The notes under the pieces are model-generated. The model ran no database searches. It was not told the origin of the DNA and saw nothing but the letters and a program-made list of their open reading frames with translations. From Lachnospiraceae bacterium (GTDB lineage: Bacteria; Bacillota; Clostridia; Lachnospirales; Lachnospiraceae), in contig CABJAM010000001.1 of the NCBI GenBank assembly GCA_902363555.1, forward strand, positions 992,001 through 1,056,000: a stretch of DNA of 64,000 nucleotides, read 5' to 3'. Position numbers and translations under genes: made by a program. How positions within the stretch are numbered: position 1 is the first letter of the stretch; every line of letters begins with the position of its first letter. Shown in pieces: positions 25,897-33,641 of this stretch.

Positions 25897-27153
25897 ATGG
25901 CAAAGATAAATAAAGTTCTGGCATATGCGGAGGTTTTGCCCTCAGGGCAAAAGACAACCGCAGCTATTATCGAATATGATTGTGATATTTTAAATACTGC
26001 GGTACTGATAGATGCTTATGTGGCTGAGGATCGAACAATTACAAGGGCTTATGTAAATTCAAAGCCTGAAAAAGCAATAGACGGATGTGATGGCAAATAT
26101 GTTATTTTAGAGCTGTCACCGGAGGATGAAAAAGCGGCTACGGTCAACAGCGGGCCTCCAAAAACAATGCCCGGCGGACCGCCAAAGGATCGAAAACCGG
26201 AGTTAGGGAAGGAGCATCCCGGGCCAGGTCCCGGGGGGCGCTCACCGAAAATGGTCCACCATACGCCCCAGGTAGTCATAAGGCAAATACAAAGTATACT
26301 GGCACACGATGGCATAACACTCCCGCCTTCTCATCGGATCGTATCGGACGGGGCTATCCAGGCGGTTGTAGATGATTTTAAACAGTTTATGTACGGTGAT
26401 ATCCCATATAATCTTTTTATACCAGTAGATTATGATCCTCAAAAATTCTATCCCCTTGTAATGTTTCTACATGATGCGGAACCATGCGGAACTGACCCGC
26501 TGCTGACTCTGGTACAGGGAATCGGGGCCATTAGCTTTGCGACCGAAAGAGATCAAAAAAAGCATGAAAGCTTTGTTTTGGCTCCGGAGATCCTTCCCCA
26601 TTTAAGACCATTGGAGGAAGAATGTGATCAGGATATTGCAACTGTTATGAAGCCATTGTTGGATCACGTCATGGAGAAATATAGTATTGATCAGAAAAGA
26701 GTGTATATTACCGGACAATCTGGCGGGTGTATGACGGCCTGTGAATTGAACCACAGATATCCGGATTTATTTGCAGCGTCATTTTTGGTGGCGGGACAAT
26801 GGGATGCCGGACGTATGAGAAATACAAAGGATAACAATTTCTGGATATGTGTATCGGAAAATGATGTGCGCGCTTATCCAGGCATGACCAGACTGACGGA
26901 GGCCCTGGCTTTTGAGGGAGCTTCAATTTACCGGTATGTATGCGATGCCAGGGGCGGCAGGGCGTATTTAAACGAAATGGCACAAAGGGCTCTTGGTGTC
27001 AGCTGCAACGTCCGGTTTACCATATTTGAGGAGGATTCGGTAGTTCCGGAAGGATTTCCAAAAAATCCGCTGACGAATCATCTGAGTACCTGGCAGGTTG
27101 CATATGACATTGACGCCATCAGAGACTGGCTGTTTGATAATGTTAAAGAATAG
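25897..27153 (+). CDS. Esterase/PHB-depolymerase-like alpha/beta hydrolase with N-terminal beta domain
   Basis: A 418-residue protein. The first 90 residues look like the Ig-like N-terminal domain found on some carboxylesterases. A Pro/Gly-rich linker follows (about 85-120, with GPPKTMPGGPP and PGPGPGG). From about 155 the alpha/beta hydrolase fold begins, with nucleophile elbow GQSGG near residue 275. There is no signal peptide, so it likely acts on imported substrate. The neighbours (importer, ceramidase-like and MBL proteins) suggest it removes an ester-linked group. The exact family and substrate are unsure. Confidence 0.7.
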   Translation: MAKINKVLAYAEVLPSGQKTTAAIIEYDCDILNTAVLIDAYVAEDRTITRAYVNSKPEKAIDGCDGKYVILELSPEDEKAATVNSGPPKTMPGGPPKDRKPELGKEHPGPGPGGRSPKMVHHTPQVVIRQIQSILAHDGITLPPSHRIVSDGAIQAVVDDFKQFMYGDIPYNLFIPVDYDPQKFYPLVMFLHDAEPCGTDPLLTLVQGIGAISFATERDQKKHESFVLAPEILPHLRPLEEECDQDIATVMKPLLDHVMEKYSIDQKRVYITGQSGGCMTACELNHRYPDLFAASFLVAGQWDAGRMRNTKDNNFWICVSENDVRAYPGMTRLTEALAFEGASIYRYVCDARGGRAYLNEMAQRALGVSCNVRFTIFEEDSVVPEGFPKNPLTNHLSTWQVAYDIDAIRDWLFDNVKE

Positions 27154-27164
27154 GAGGCGTGAAT

Positions 27165-28538
27165 ATGAATGAAAAGATGACGCTTTTAGCCGGAGCCGGG
27201 AAGGCTTTTATAGATTTTCCGGAAGAAGCATTCCCTACATACAGAGAAGATTATGTGGGTGTACATGATTTGCCTCATACGAGGGTTTTGATTTTGGAGG
27301 ATACACAGCGGTTTGTCATCGTTAATCTTGAAATCGTCAATATTTTTCCAGATACAAGAGAAAAATTGGTGGAAATATTATATGAGGAGACGGGGGTTCA
27401 GCCGGAAAATATATGGTTTCATAATGCCCATGTACTGTCCACGCCACATGCATGGAAGGTTCATTTTGACCCATCGAAACGGCCAAAGGACGTACCTGGC
27501 GGACCGGGAGGGATGAAGCCAAGAACCTCCCAACAGCAGAAAAGCGTGGAGCTTGTCAGTGAGGCGATCTGCAGGGCTGTACGTACGGCTGCTTCGATGG
27601 CGGCAAAGAATATGAGGCCTGCGAAGGTTGGTTCCGGTCAGGGATATTGCCTTGGAAATGTTAACCGAAATCTGGAGACACACGAGGGATGGTGGGTCAG
27701 CTGTAACGATGAAGGCCCCGCAGACCACCATATCCCCATATTAAGAGTGGATGATATGTCCGGAGAGCCGATTGCCATACTTTTTGGATTCCATGCACAG
27801 CCCGCAGTTCTGGATATGGTTTTTTTGGAAGGCGGAGGCCGGCTTGTATCCGGCGATATCGCCGGATATTCTACAGAATTTATTGAGGATGAGTATCCTG
27901 GAGCTGTGGCCATGTATTTTACGGGAGCCGGCGGCGATGGGAGTCCGATTTTCAGAGGCGATTACTTTCTTGTGGGGCGAAATGGCAGGAGGATTAATAA
28001 AAATATCCATGAAAAAGCATATTTACTGGCAGAGCTGTTAGGTGAGCGTATCGGGCAGCAGGTGGTGATGGCTGCGGATCGAATACGGACAGATGCTCTT
28101 TGCACTCGTATACATATTAAAGAAATTAAATGTGGACTCCCCGCCAAAAAAAGGGCTGACGGACCTCCTGCACGCCCGGATGGACCAGTGCGCACGATGG
28201 ATCTCTCTGCTGACGGAACGATTGACATTCCCATAAGTGCCATGTGCATCGGCGATATGGGATTTGTGGGCCTGATTCCAGAAATCGGGCAAACAACAGA
28301 AATTTATATAAAAGAGCATTCTCCGTTTAAAACAACTATGGTCAGCACCTTTACAAATAGCGGACCAAAGGAATCGGGCCTGGGCAAGTATCTTGGCGAA
28401 GCACAATATTATGACAAGGTGACATTTCAGGCAATAAATTCATTATTTGCCAAGGGCGCCGCAGAAATAGCGGCGGAGACGGCGATTGCGCTTTTAAAAG
28501 ATTGTGTGGGAGAGGAGTGCTTTTATGAAAAAGATTGA
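27165..28538 (+). CDS. Neutral/alkaline ceramidase-like hydrolase
   Basis: A 457-residue protein resembling the N-terminal catalytic domain of neutral/alkaline non-lysosomal ceramidases, which are zinc amidases. Relevant regions are NAHVLSTPHAW (metal-type histidines), GNVNRNLETHEGWW, FGFHAQPAVLD and FTGAGGDGSP. It has no signal peptide, unlike secreted ceramidases, and lacks their C-terminal Ig domain. It may cleave an amide in an imported compound rather than a sphingolipid. A Gly/Pro-rich loop (DVPGGPGG, about 111-118) resembles those in the flanking enzymes. The ATG at 27165 follows AGGAGG; an in-frame GTG at 27159 is too close. Confidence 0.75.
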   Translation: MNEKMTLLAGAGKAFIDFPEEAFPTYREDYVGVHDLPHTRVLILEDTQRFVIVNLEIVNIFPDTREKLVEILYEETGVQPENIWFHNAHVLSTPHAWKVHFDPSKRPKDVPGGPGGMKPRTSQQQKSVELVSEAICRAVRTAASMAAKNMRPAKVGSGQGYCLGNVNRNLETHEGWWVSCNDEGPADHHIPILRVDDMSGEPIAILFGFHAQPAVLDMVFLEGGGRLVSGDIAGYSTEFIEDEYPGAVAMYFTGAGGDGSPIFRGDYFLVGRNGRRINKNIHEKAYLLAELLGERIGQQVVMAADRIRTDALCTRIHIKEIKCGLPAKKRADGPPARPDGPVRTMDLSADGTIDIPISAMCIGDMGFVGLIPEIGQTTEIYIKEHSPFKTTMVSTFTNSGPKESGLGKYLGEAQYYDKVTFQAINSLFAKGAAEIAAETAIALLKDCVGEECFYEKD

Positions 28539-29640
28539 TTTTTCCAGTAAGCATGAGATTTATATAAGAAATTTTGACGGTACCTACCAGCCAATGGATG
28601 AACCGTTTTTTCAGGCGGAGGAGGTTGCTCCCAATACGTGGAAGGTTTTAAGTGATGGAGATTATTCTTATGTAGTTGCCGGTGACACACAGGCGGTTGT
28701 TATTGACTCCGGTTACGGTGCCGGTAACATACGTGAATTTTGTCAAACCCTAACCGACAAACCCATTCATGCCATTGTCAATACCCATCACCATTTTGAC
28801 CATACTGCCAATAACTGTTATTTTGATTTAGTCTATATGGATGCCAAGGCTAAAGCCCTGGCGACGATACCCTATCCCAGCTTTGAAGGGATTGTATTTC
28901 CGAGAGATTATAAGGTAGAGACGGTATCGGATGGTTATATAATCGATTTGGGCGGGCGTACACTGGAGGTATTTCAACTGCCGGATCACACCGACGACGG
29001 TATTTGTCTGCTGGACCGTAAGGCGCATCTGTTATTTACCGGCGATGAATTTATGAATTCCAAAAATCTGTCCGGTTCGGTGGAGCATTGGAAGCAATGT
29101 CTGGATAAATTGATGCCTTATCGGAGATTATTTGAACAGTTGTGTGCCGGAGAGGGTATTTTACCGGCATCCATTGTGGATAAGCAGTATAAAATAACAG
29201 AACTTGTTCTGGGCGGCAAGGAAGGCGAGGATATGCCGGAACATGGTGGACCGGGAGGTTTTAGAGGTCCTGGCGGCCCCGGAGGGCCGGGAGGTTCTGG
29301 CATTCCCGGTGGTCCAGAAGGCCCGGGAGGTTCTGGCGTTCCCGGTGGTCCAGAAGGCCCGGGAGGTTCTGCTGGTTCTGGCGTTCCCGGTGGCTTTGGC
29401 GGACCCGGCGCTCACGGAGCTTTACCGGCGCCGAATGGTCTGCCGTTTGATCCGATGCATCCGGAAATTTATGATGGCCATAAAGTATATTATCGAAAGT
29501 TTCCGCATCCCGAGGATGTTCACAAAACACCCCGATTTACTCAGGGAAAAATGAAAAAGCTTGAATGGGATGGCTATCGTTTAATGTATGATTGTACAAA
29601 TATATTTAACTCATCCGAAAAAAATAACAGGCCTGTGTAG
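28525..29640 (+). CDS. MBL-fold metallo-hydrolase with collagen-like Gly/Pro insert
   Basis: A 371-residue protein. The first 230 residues form a metallo-beta-lactamase fold with NTHHHFDH near residue 87, LPDHTDDG (Asp where GHT is usual) and FTGDE. Residues about 237-302 are a low-complexity Gly/Pro/Ser stretch (GGPGG, GPEGPGGSG units), then a conserved-looking tail. The insert is encoded partly by a 36-bp tandem repeat. It overlaps the ceramidase-like gene by 14 bases; the ATG at 28525 follows AGAGGAG. The substrate is unknown. Repeat length may vary between strains. Confidence 0.8.
   Translation: MKKIDFSSKHEIYIRNFDGTYQPMDEPFFQAEEVAPNTWKVLSDGDYSYVVAGDTQAVVIDSGYGAGNIREFCQTLTDKPIHAIVNTHHHFDHTANNCYFDLVYMDAKAKALATIPYPSFEGIVFPRDYKVETVSDGYIIDLGGRTLEVFQLPDHTDDGICLLDRKAHLLFTGDEFMNSKNLSGSVEHWKQCLDKLMPYRRLFEQLCAGEGILPASIVDKQYKITELVLGGKEGEDMPEHGGPGGFRGPGGPGGPGGSGIPGGPEGPGGSGVPGGPEGPGGSAGSGVPGGFGGPGAHGALPAPNGLPFDPMHPEIYDGHKVYYRKFPHPEDVHKTPRFTQGKMKKLEWDGYRLMYDCTNIFNSSEKNNRPV
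29293..29400 (+). repeat. 36-bp tandem repeat coding for Gly/Pro-rich insert
   Basis: Two almost identical 36-bp units begin at 29293 and 29329 (differing by one base in ATT/GTT) and encode GSGIPGGPEGPG and GSGVPGGPEGPG. A partial third copy follows an extra GSA. The unit is a multiple of three, so copy changes keep the frame. Confidence 0.9.
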
Positions 29641-29658
29641 CAGAAGTGGAGGTTCCTG

Positions 29659-30180
29659 ATGCGATTAAAAGCATTTTCAATTAAGGAAATTGATGTGAGG
29701 ACCGCGATTGCTGTGGGCATTTGTGTGGCAACTGTTTATGTTATGACCGCATTGGATTTAAATGCATACTATCAGGCGATGACTGCGGCGATTTCCGTAT
29801 TGCTGTGTTCACTGGATAACAGAAGGATCAGCTGGAAGTCCGGATTGACGCGCCTTGCTGTTACAGCAATCGGGGGCATTATGGGGATCTGTGCTGTTGC
29901 GCTGGATGATATCATACGGGTTCCAATAATATTTGTACTGCTCTGCATTTTGGGAATACTGTTGACCCTGGCCTTATGTCAGGTGGCTGGCCTTCCCTAT
30001 ATTAACTGCAAGATTGGCGGTGTAACCTTTGTGCTTGTGGTTTTGACAAGACAGGGGGCTGAACGTATGACATATGCTATTTTCCGCTTTGTCTCCACCT
30101 TTTACGGAGTTGTGATTGTTGTGGGTGTGGCAGCGGTATGGGAGCTGTTTCACAGAGCCAGGGAGCGTGTGAGGGCCTGA
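29659..30180 (+). CDS. FUSC/aromatic-acid-exporter family membrane protein
   Basis: A 173-residue protein with about five hydrophobic segments and the sequence style of the FUSC/ArAE N-terminal membrane domain (VRTAIAVGICV, YYQAMTAAIS, GGIMGICAVAL). It lacks the soluble C-terminal half of larger family members. Members export aromatic acids or similar compounds. As the last gene of the island it could remove a reduced aromatic end product; that is inference from family and position. The ribosome site is GTGGAGG. Confidence 0.75.
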   Translation: MRLKAFSIKEIDVRTAIAVGICVATVYVMTALDLNAYYQAMTAAISVLLCSLDNRRISWKSGLTRLAVTAIGGIMGICAVALDDIIRVPIIFVLLCILGILLTLALCQVAGLPYINCKIGGVTFVLVVLTRQGAERMTYAIFRFVSTFYGVVIVVGVAAVWELFHRARERVRA

Positions 30181-30188
30181 TTGTAAAT

Positions 30189-31181
30189 CTAAGTTGTCTC
30201 CCTTTCAACAATATTAGAAAAAATCATCATTTTATTGGGAACCTGCTCCCCATTTAAAACCTTGACCAGAATATCCGAGCAGGTAATGCTTAAAATTTCC
30301 ATTTTATTATCCAGGGATGTTAACCTGGGGTAAGAAAGTCTGGCATAAACAGAATTATCCACACCAATCACGGATACCTGTTCGGGAATGCTCAGATGAA
30401 GATCCACTAAAGCCCGGATGCCGGCGGTGGCGATAAAATCTGTCGTATATATAATGCCGTCGGTTTCCGGTTGCTCCTTCATAAGGCGTAGGGTGGCGTC
30501 GTAGCTTGTCTGCAAGTCATCCTCGCCGTCAAGCCAGAGCACATTGGGAGCCATGGCTGCATCCGCCTTTTGGATCGCTTCACAAAAGCCCTGTATTTTC
30601 AAGCGGTTACTGGGTGTATCCTCCTTATTAATAAATACAAGATGTTTTTTACCCTTGTCAAGCAGATAGCGCACACATTCGGAGATGCCGTTTTTTTCAT
30701 CTGCAAGCACCCCATAAACATTGGGAAGATCGATATATCCGTTCTCTATAATCACTGGCAGGCCGTCTAAATATTCCTTTATAGCATTCTTTACCCCTTC
30801 CGATTGAAAGGTGGAGCCAATAAGTACCACAGCCTCCGCACGGCGTGCGCTTAATGTGCGTATGCCCTCCGCTCTGGACGCGTCGGAGAAACCGGAGTTC
30901 ATCATAATACAGTTATAGCCATACTTTTGAAGCTGCTGTTCAATATAGTAAGCGCCCTCGGCGTGATGCATGGTGCGTATATCGGACATCATAACGCCTA
31001 TGATTTTTGAGGATTGGTTGACAAGCCCTCTGGCTGAGGCGTCCGGCTCAAAATTGTACTTTTTCAGAATCTGTTCTATGAGCGCACGGGTTTGCTTGTT
31101 GACACCTTTTTTGTTGTTGATCACCCGGGAAACCGTGCTGGCTGAAACACCGGCTTCCTGTGCAATATCATAAATTGTCAT
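30189..31181 (-). CDS. LacI family transcriptional repressor
   Basis: A 330-residue repressor: N-terminal LacI helix-turn-helix (TIYDIAQEAGVSASTVSRVI, hinge near residues 45-58) and a type 1 periplasmic-binding-like sensor domain for a sugar or sugar acid. It is divergent from the dehydrogenase gene at 31530, and two perfect LacI-type operators lie between them (31333 and 31474), so it likely represses that operon and perhaps itself. The effector is unknown; neighbouring genes point to a pentose or sugar acid. Confidence 0.93.
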   Translation of the reverse strand: MTIYDIAQEAGVSASTVSRVINNKKGVNKQTRALIEQILKKYNFEPDASARGLVNQSSKIIGVMMSDIRTMHHAEGAYYIEQQLQKYGYNCIMMNSGFSDASRAEGIRTLSARRAEAVVLIGSTFQSEGVKNAIKEYLDGLPVIIENGYIDLPNVYGVLADEKNGISECVRYLLDKGKKHLVFINKEDTPSNRLKIQGFCEAIQKADAAMAPNVLWLDGEDDLQTSYDATLRLMKEQPETDGIIYTTDFIATAGIRALVDLHLSIPEQVSVIGVDNSVYARLSYPRLTSLDNKMEILSITCSDILVKVLNGEQVPNKMMIFSNIVERETT

Positions 31182-31332
31182 TTGCGGTATTCTCCTTCAC
31201 GTCTGAATCTTTTCTGAGTTTATAATAACGGCTTTTTTTAGTTTTTGTCAACCCAATAATTCGTGATGCAAAAGGCTGTGGTGCAAAAAAATGTATTAAA
31301 GCTATTGCATATTGCTATATTATACACAAGTA

Positions 31333-31346
31333 TGAAATCGATTGCA
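31333..31346. promoter_or_regulatory. LacI-family operator 1
   Basis: TGAAATCGATTGCA fits the general LacI/GalR operator TGNAANCGNTTNCA with the central CG. It lies in the divergent region, 141 bp from operator 2, and follows an AT-rich TATATTATAC stretch that could be a -10 region. Confidence 0.8.
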
Positions 31347-31473
31347 ATAGTTTGAAGAAAAATGTTGCTGAAAAAACTAAAACCATGAATATTACCAAAA
31401 AAAGGTTGGAAAATTTAGTTAATAATCCGGTTGTATTCTGGAAAATGCTATGATAACATAAAAAACACCAAAG

Positions 31474-31487
31474 TGAAATCGATTGCA
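31474..31487. promoter_or_regulatory. LacI-family operator 2
   Basis: This is an identical 14-mer (TGAAATCGATTGCA), 43 bases before the dehydrogenase start codon. Paired identical operators suggest repression through DNA looping by the adjacent LacI protein, which is inference. Confidence 0.8.
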
Positions 31488-31529
31488 ATTTGCGTGCGAA
31501 ATGAAACTATTATTTTTGGAGGTGATGAA

Positions 31530-32534
31530 ATGCATAAATTTGTCTCGTTTTTTGGTGAACGTTCACCTATGTTTGAGGAGCTGAACCAAAAGACAGAAGT
31601 GTATGCAAAAACAAGAGGGATTGAATACGTTTGGGTACCCCAGGTGCCTTATGATGTGGAATCCGTTGTGCAATGTCTAAACGAAGCCGATGCCGGACTG
31701 ATCGACGTGGAGCCTTACGATGACCGGATATTTAACCGTCTTAATGACCGCTGTAAGCTACTGGTGCGATTTGGCGTCGGTTTTGATAAGGTGGATTTAA
31801 AAGCGGCTTCGGCGCATGGTCTTTGTGTCGCCAGAACGACCGGTGCCAATAAAACCGGTGTGGCTGAAATGGCATTGACGATGCTCCTGGCAGCCGGGCG
31901 TCAGGTGATGGTGAACAGAAATACGGTAAATTCCGGTAAATGGGTAAAAAATGTGGGCCGGGAGCTCATTGGCAAAAAGGTAGGAATTTTAGGCTTTGGC
32001 AATATTGGTATTGCACTGGCAAAGCTGCTGACCGGCTTTGACTGTGAGGTGGTGGCTTACGATATCTGCAAAAATGAGGTGGCAGCGAAAGCGTTGAATG
32101 TCCGGTTTACAGATATGGAGGAGATATTTACAACATGCGACGCTATCAGTGTCCATCTTCCATATAATGCACAGACGGACCACCTGATCAATGCGGAGGT
32201 TTTTGCTAAAATGAAAAAGGACGCTGTTCTTGTATGTACGGCCCGGGGGAAGATCATTGATGAGGACGCCCTTTACGATGCTTTGAAAAATCACAGGATC
32301 GCGGGGGCCGGGCTGGATGTGTATGCCACGGAACCGCTTCCGGCGGACTCACCGCTGACAAAGCTGGCTAATATTATCCTGACGCCTCATGTATCCAGCC
32401 AGACCTATGAATCCATCTGGAATACATATAAGAAGGCTGTGGATATTGCCGCGGATTTCTTTGAGGGCAGGGCGCTGGATCCGGCAGATCTGTTGAATCC
32501 TGATTATAAAGAACGATTGAAAGAAGGAAAATAA
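31530..32534 (+). CDS. D-2-hydroxyacid dehydrogenase (phosphoglycerate dehydrogenase-like)
   Basis: A 334-residue NAD-dependent dehydrogenase. The NAD-binding motif GFGNIG is near residue 154, the catalytic Arg is in CTARGKI, and the catalytic His in LTPHVSS. It interconverts a 2-oxoacid and a D-2-hydroxyacid; the serine-pathway ACT domain is absent, so a catabolic substrate is likelier. The ATG at 31530 follows GGAGGTG; the upstream frame extension to 31431 crosses operator 2 and is unlikely. It heads the LacI-controlled operon. Confidence 0.88.
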   Translation: MHKFVSFFGERSPMFEELNQKTEVYAKTRGIEYVWVPQVPYDVESVVQCLNEADAGLIDVEPYDDRIFNRLNDRCKLLVRFGVGFDKVDLKAASAHGLCVARTTGANKTGVAEMALTMLLAAGRQVMVNRNTVNSGKWVKNVGRELIGKKVGILGFGNIGIALAKLLTGFDCEVVAYDICKNEVAAKALNVRFTDMEEIFTTCDAISVHLPYNAQTDHLINAEVFAKMKKDAVLVCTARGKIIDEDALYDALKNHRIAGAGLDVYATEPLPADSPLTKLANIILTPHVSSQTYESIWNTYKKAVDIAADFFEGRALDPADLLNPDYKERLKEGK

Positions 32535-32536
32535 TT

Positions 32537-33619
32537 ATGAAAATGATGCATTGCGAAGATAACCGTACGGAGAAGCAGAATGTATTTATTGAAACCGCCG
32601 ATGGCAAATTCAAATATCAGCTTTACATGGATTATGCCAAGGGTCTCCCCAAAAATCTGGAGATGGTTCCCGTACTTGGAAATATTTCCGGCGGCTGCTG
32701 TGATAAAGATGATAATTTGTATTGCGGTCTGCGGGGAGGCAGCTTTATGTCGCCGAATCCACCAACGTGCCTGATCAAGCTGGACCCAGATGGCAATTTT
32801 GTCGAAACTCTGGGTGAAGGACTGATTAATGAGCTGCATTTTTTTGAAATCTCCAATCGTAATACAGTCGTTATGCCTATGGTTAATCAGAGTTATGTTA
32901 TGGAGATGTCTTTGGATAGTCAGGAAGTTGTGCGCACGCTAGGAGAGCGGAATAAGCCATGTGATAATATGACGGACCCGGAAATTGATACCCGAGTTCG
33001 GATTCATAAGGGAATCCTTCCAACGGAGCCTTCGATGTCTTATGGAATTGATATGTATGGAGTTATGTTAAAGCATAGCTGTAAAGAGCTTGGTAAGCCA
33101 TTTCACAATCCTACAGATGTGGGTTTTGATTCGGAAGGTAATTATTTCATTTCCGATGGTTACGGAAATTTTGCTGTACATAAATTTGACAAAGACGGTA
33201 ATTATTTAGAAACCTGGGGCGGAAAAGGTGTCTGGGATCCGTTTACGGATACTCCTGGAAAATTTATTGTGGTTCATGCGCTCTGCGTTGATGCCAATGA
33301 TAATGTATGGGTATGTGATCGCGAGAAGGATGCTGTTCATGTATTTAATAAAAAAGGCGAGGTTGTTGCATATTGTAGCAATAACATGAGCCAGCCTTCC
33401 GGTGTTGACACAGATGGAACTTACGTTTACGTTGTCGGTAGGGGTGGTTATATAACAATTTTTGATCTTGAATTTAATATCGTGGGCGAACTTGGATTTT
33501 TTAATGGAAATCTTCGTGGGCATGGTTTGGCAGCAGATAGTAAAGGAAATCTTTATTTGTTCCCAACTCATGCTAATTACGAGCATCAGATTATTGCACT
33601 TAAACGAATCGTAGAATAA
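32537..33619 (+). CDS. NHL/SMP-30-like beta-propeller protein
   Basis: A 360-residue protein without a signal peptide. Recurrent units such as DSEGNYFISDGYGNFAVHKF, DANDNVWVCDREKDAVHVF and DSKGNLYLFP are typical of NHL/six-bladed propeller repeats. Such folds include lactonases and lyases. A lactonase acting with the 2-hydroxyacid dehydrogenase would be chemically sensible but is only a guess. The gene follows the dehydrogenase by 2 bases. From here to 35243 the DNA is visibly AT-richer than its neighbours. Confidence 0.75.
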   Translation: MKMMHCEDNRTEKQNVFIETADGKFKYQLYMDYAKGLPKNLEMVPVLGNISGGCCDKDDNLYCGLRGGSFMSPNPPTCLIKLDPDGNFVETLGEGLINELHFFEISNRNTVVMPMVNQSYVMEMSLDSQEVVRTLGERNKPCDNMTDPEIDTRVRIHKGILPTEPSMSYGIDMYGVMLKHSCKELGKPFHNPTDVGFDSEGNYFISDGYGNFAVHKFDKDGNYLETWGGKGVWDPFTDTPGKFIVVHALCVDANDNVWVCDREKDAVHVFNKKGEVVAYCSNNMSQPSGVDTDGTYVYVVGRGGYITIFDLEFNIVGELGFFNGNLRGHGLAADSKGNLYLFPTHANYEHQIIALKRIVE

Positions 33620-33641
33620 TTATCGTTGGAGGATAGAGTAA

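Noticed and set aside
29161..29530. Minus-strand open frames across the Gly/Pro repeat
   Set aside because: They are mirror readings of a GC-rich tandem repeat inside a well-supported plus-strand gene.
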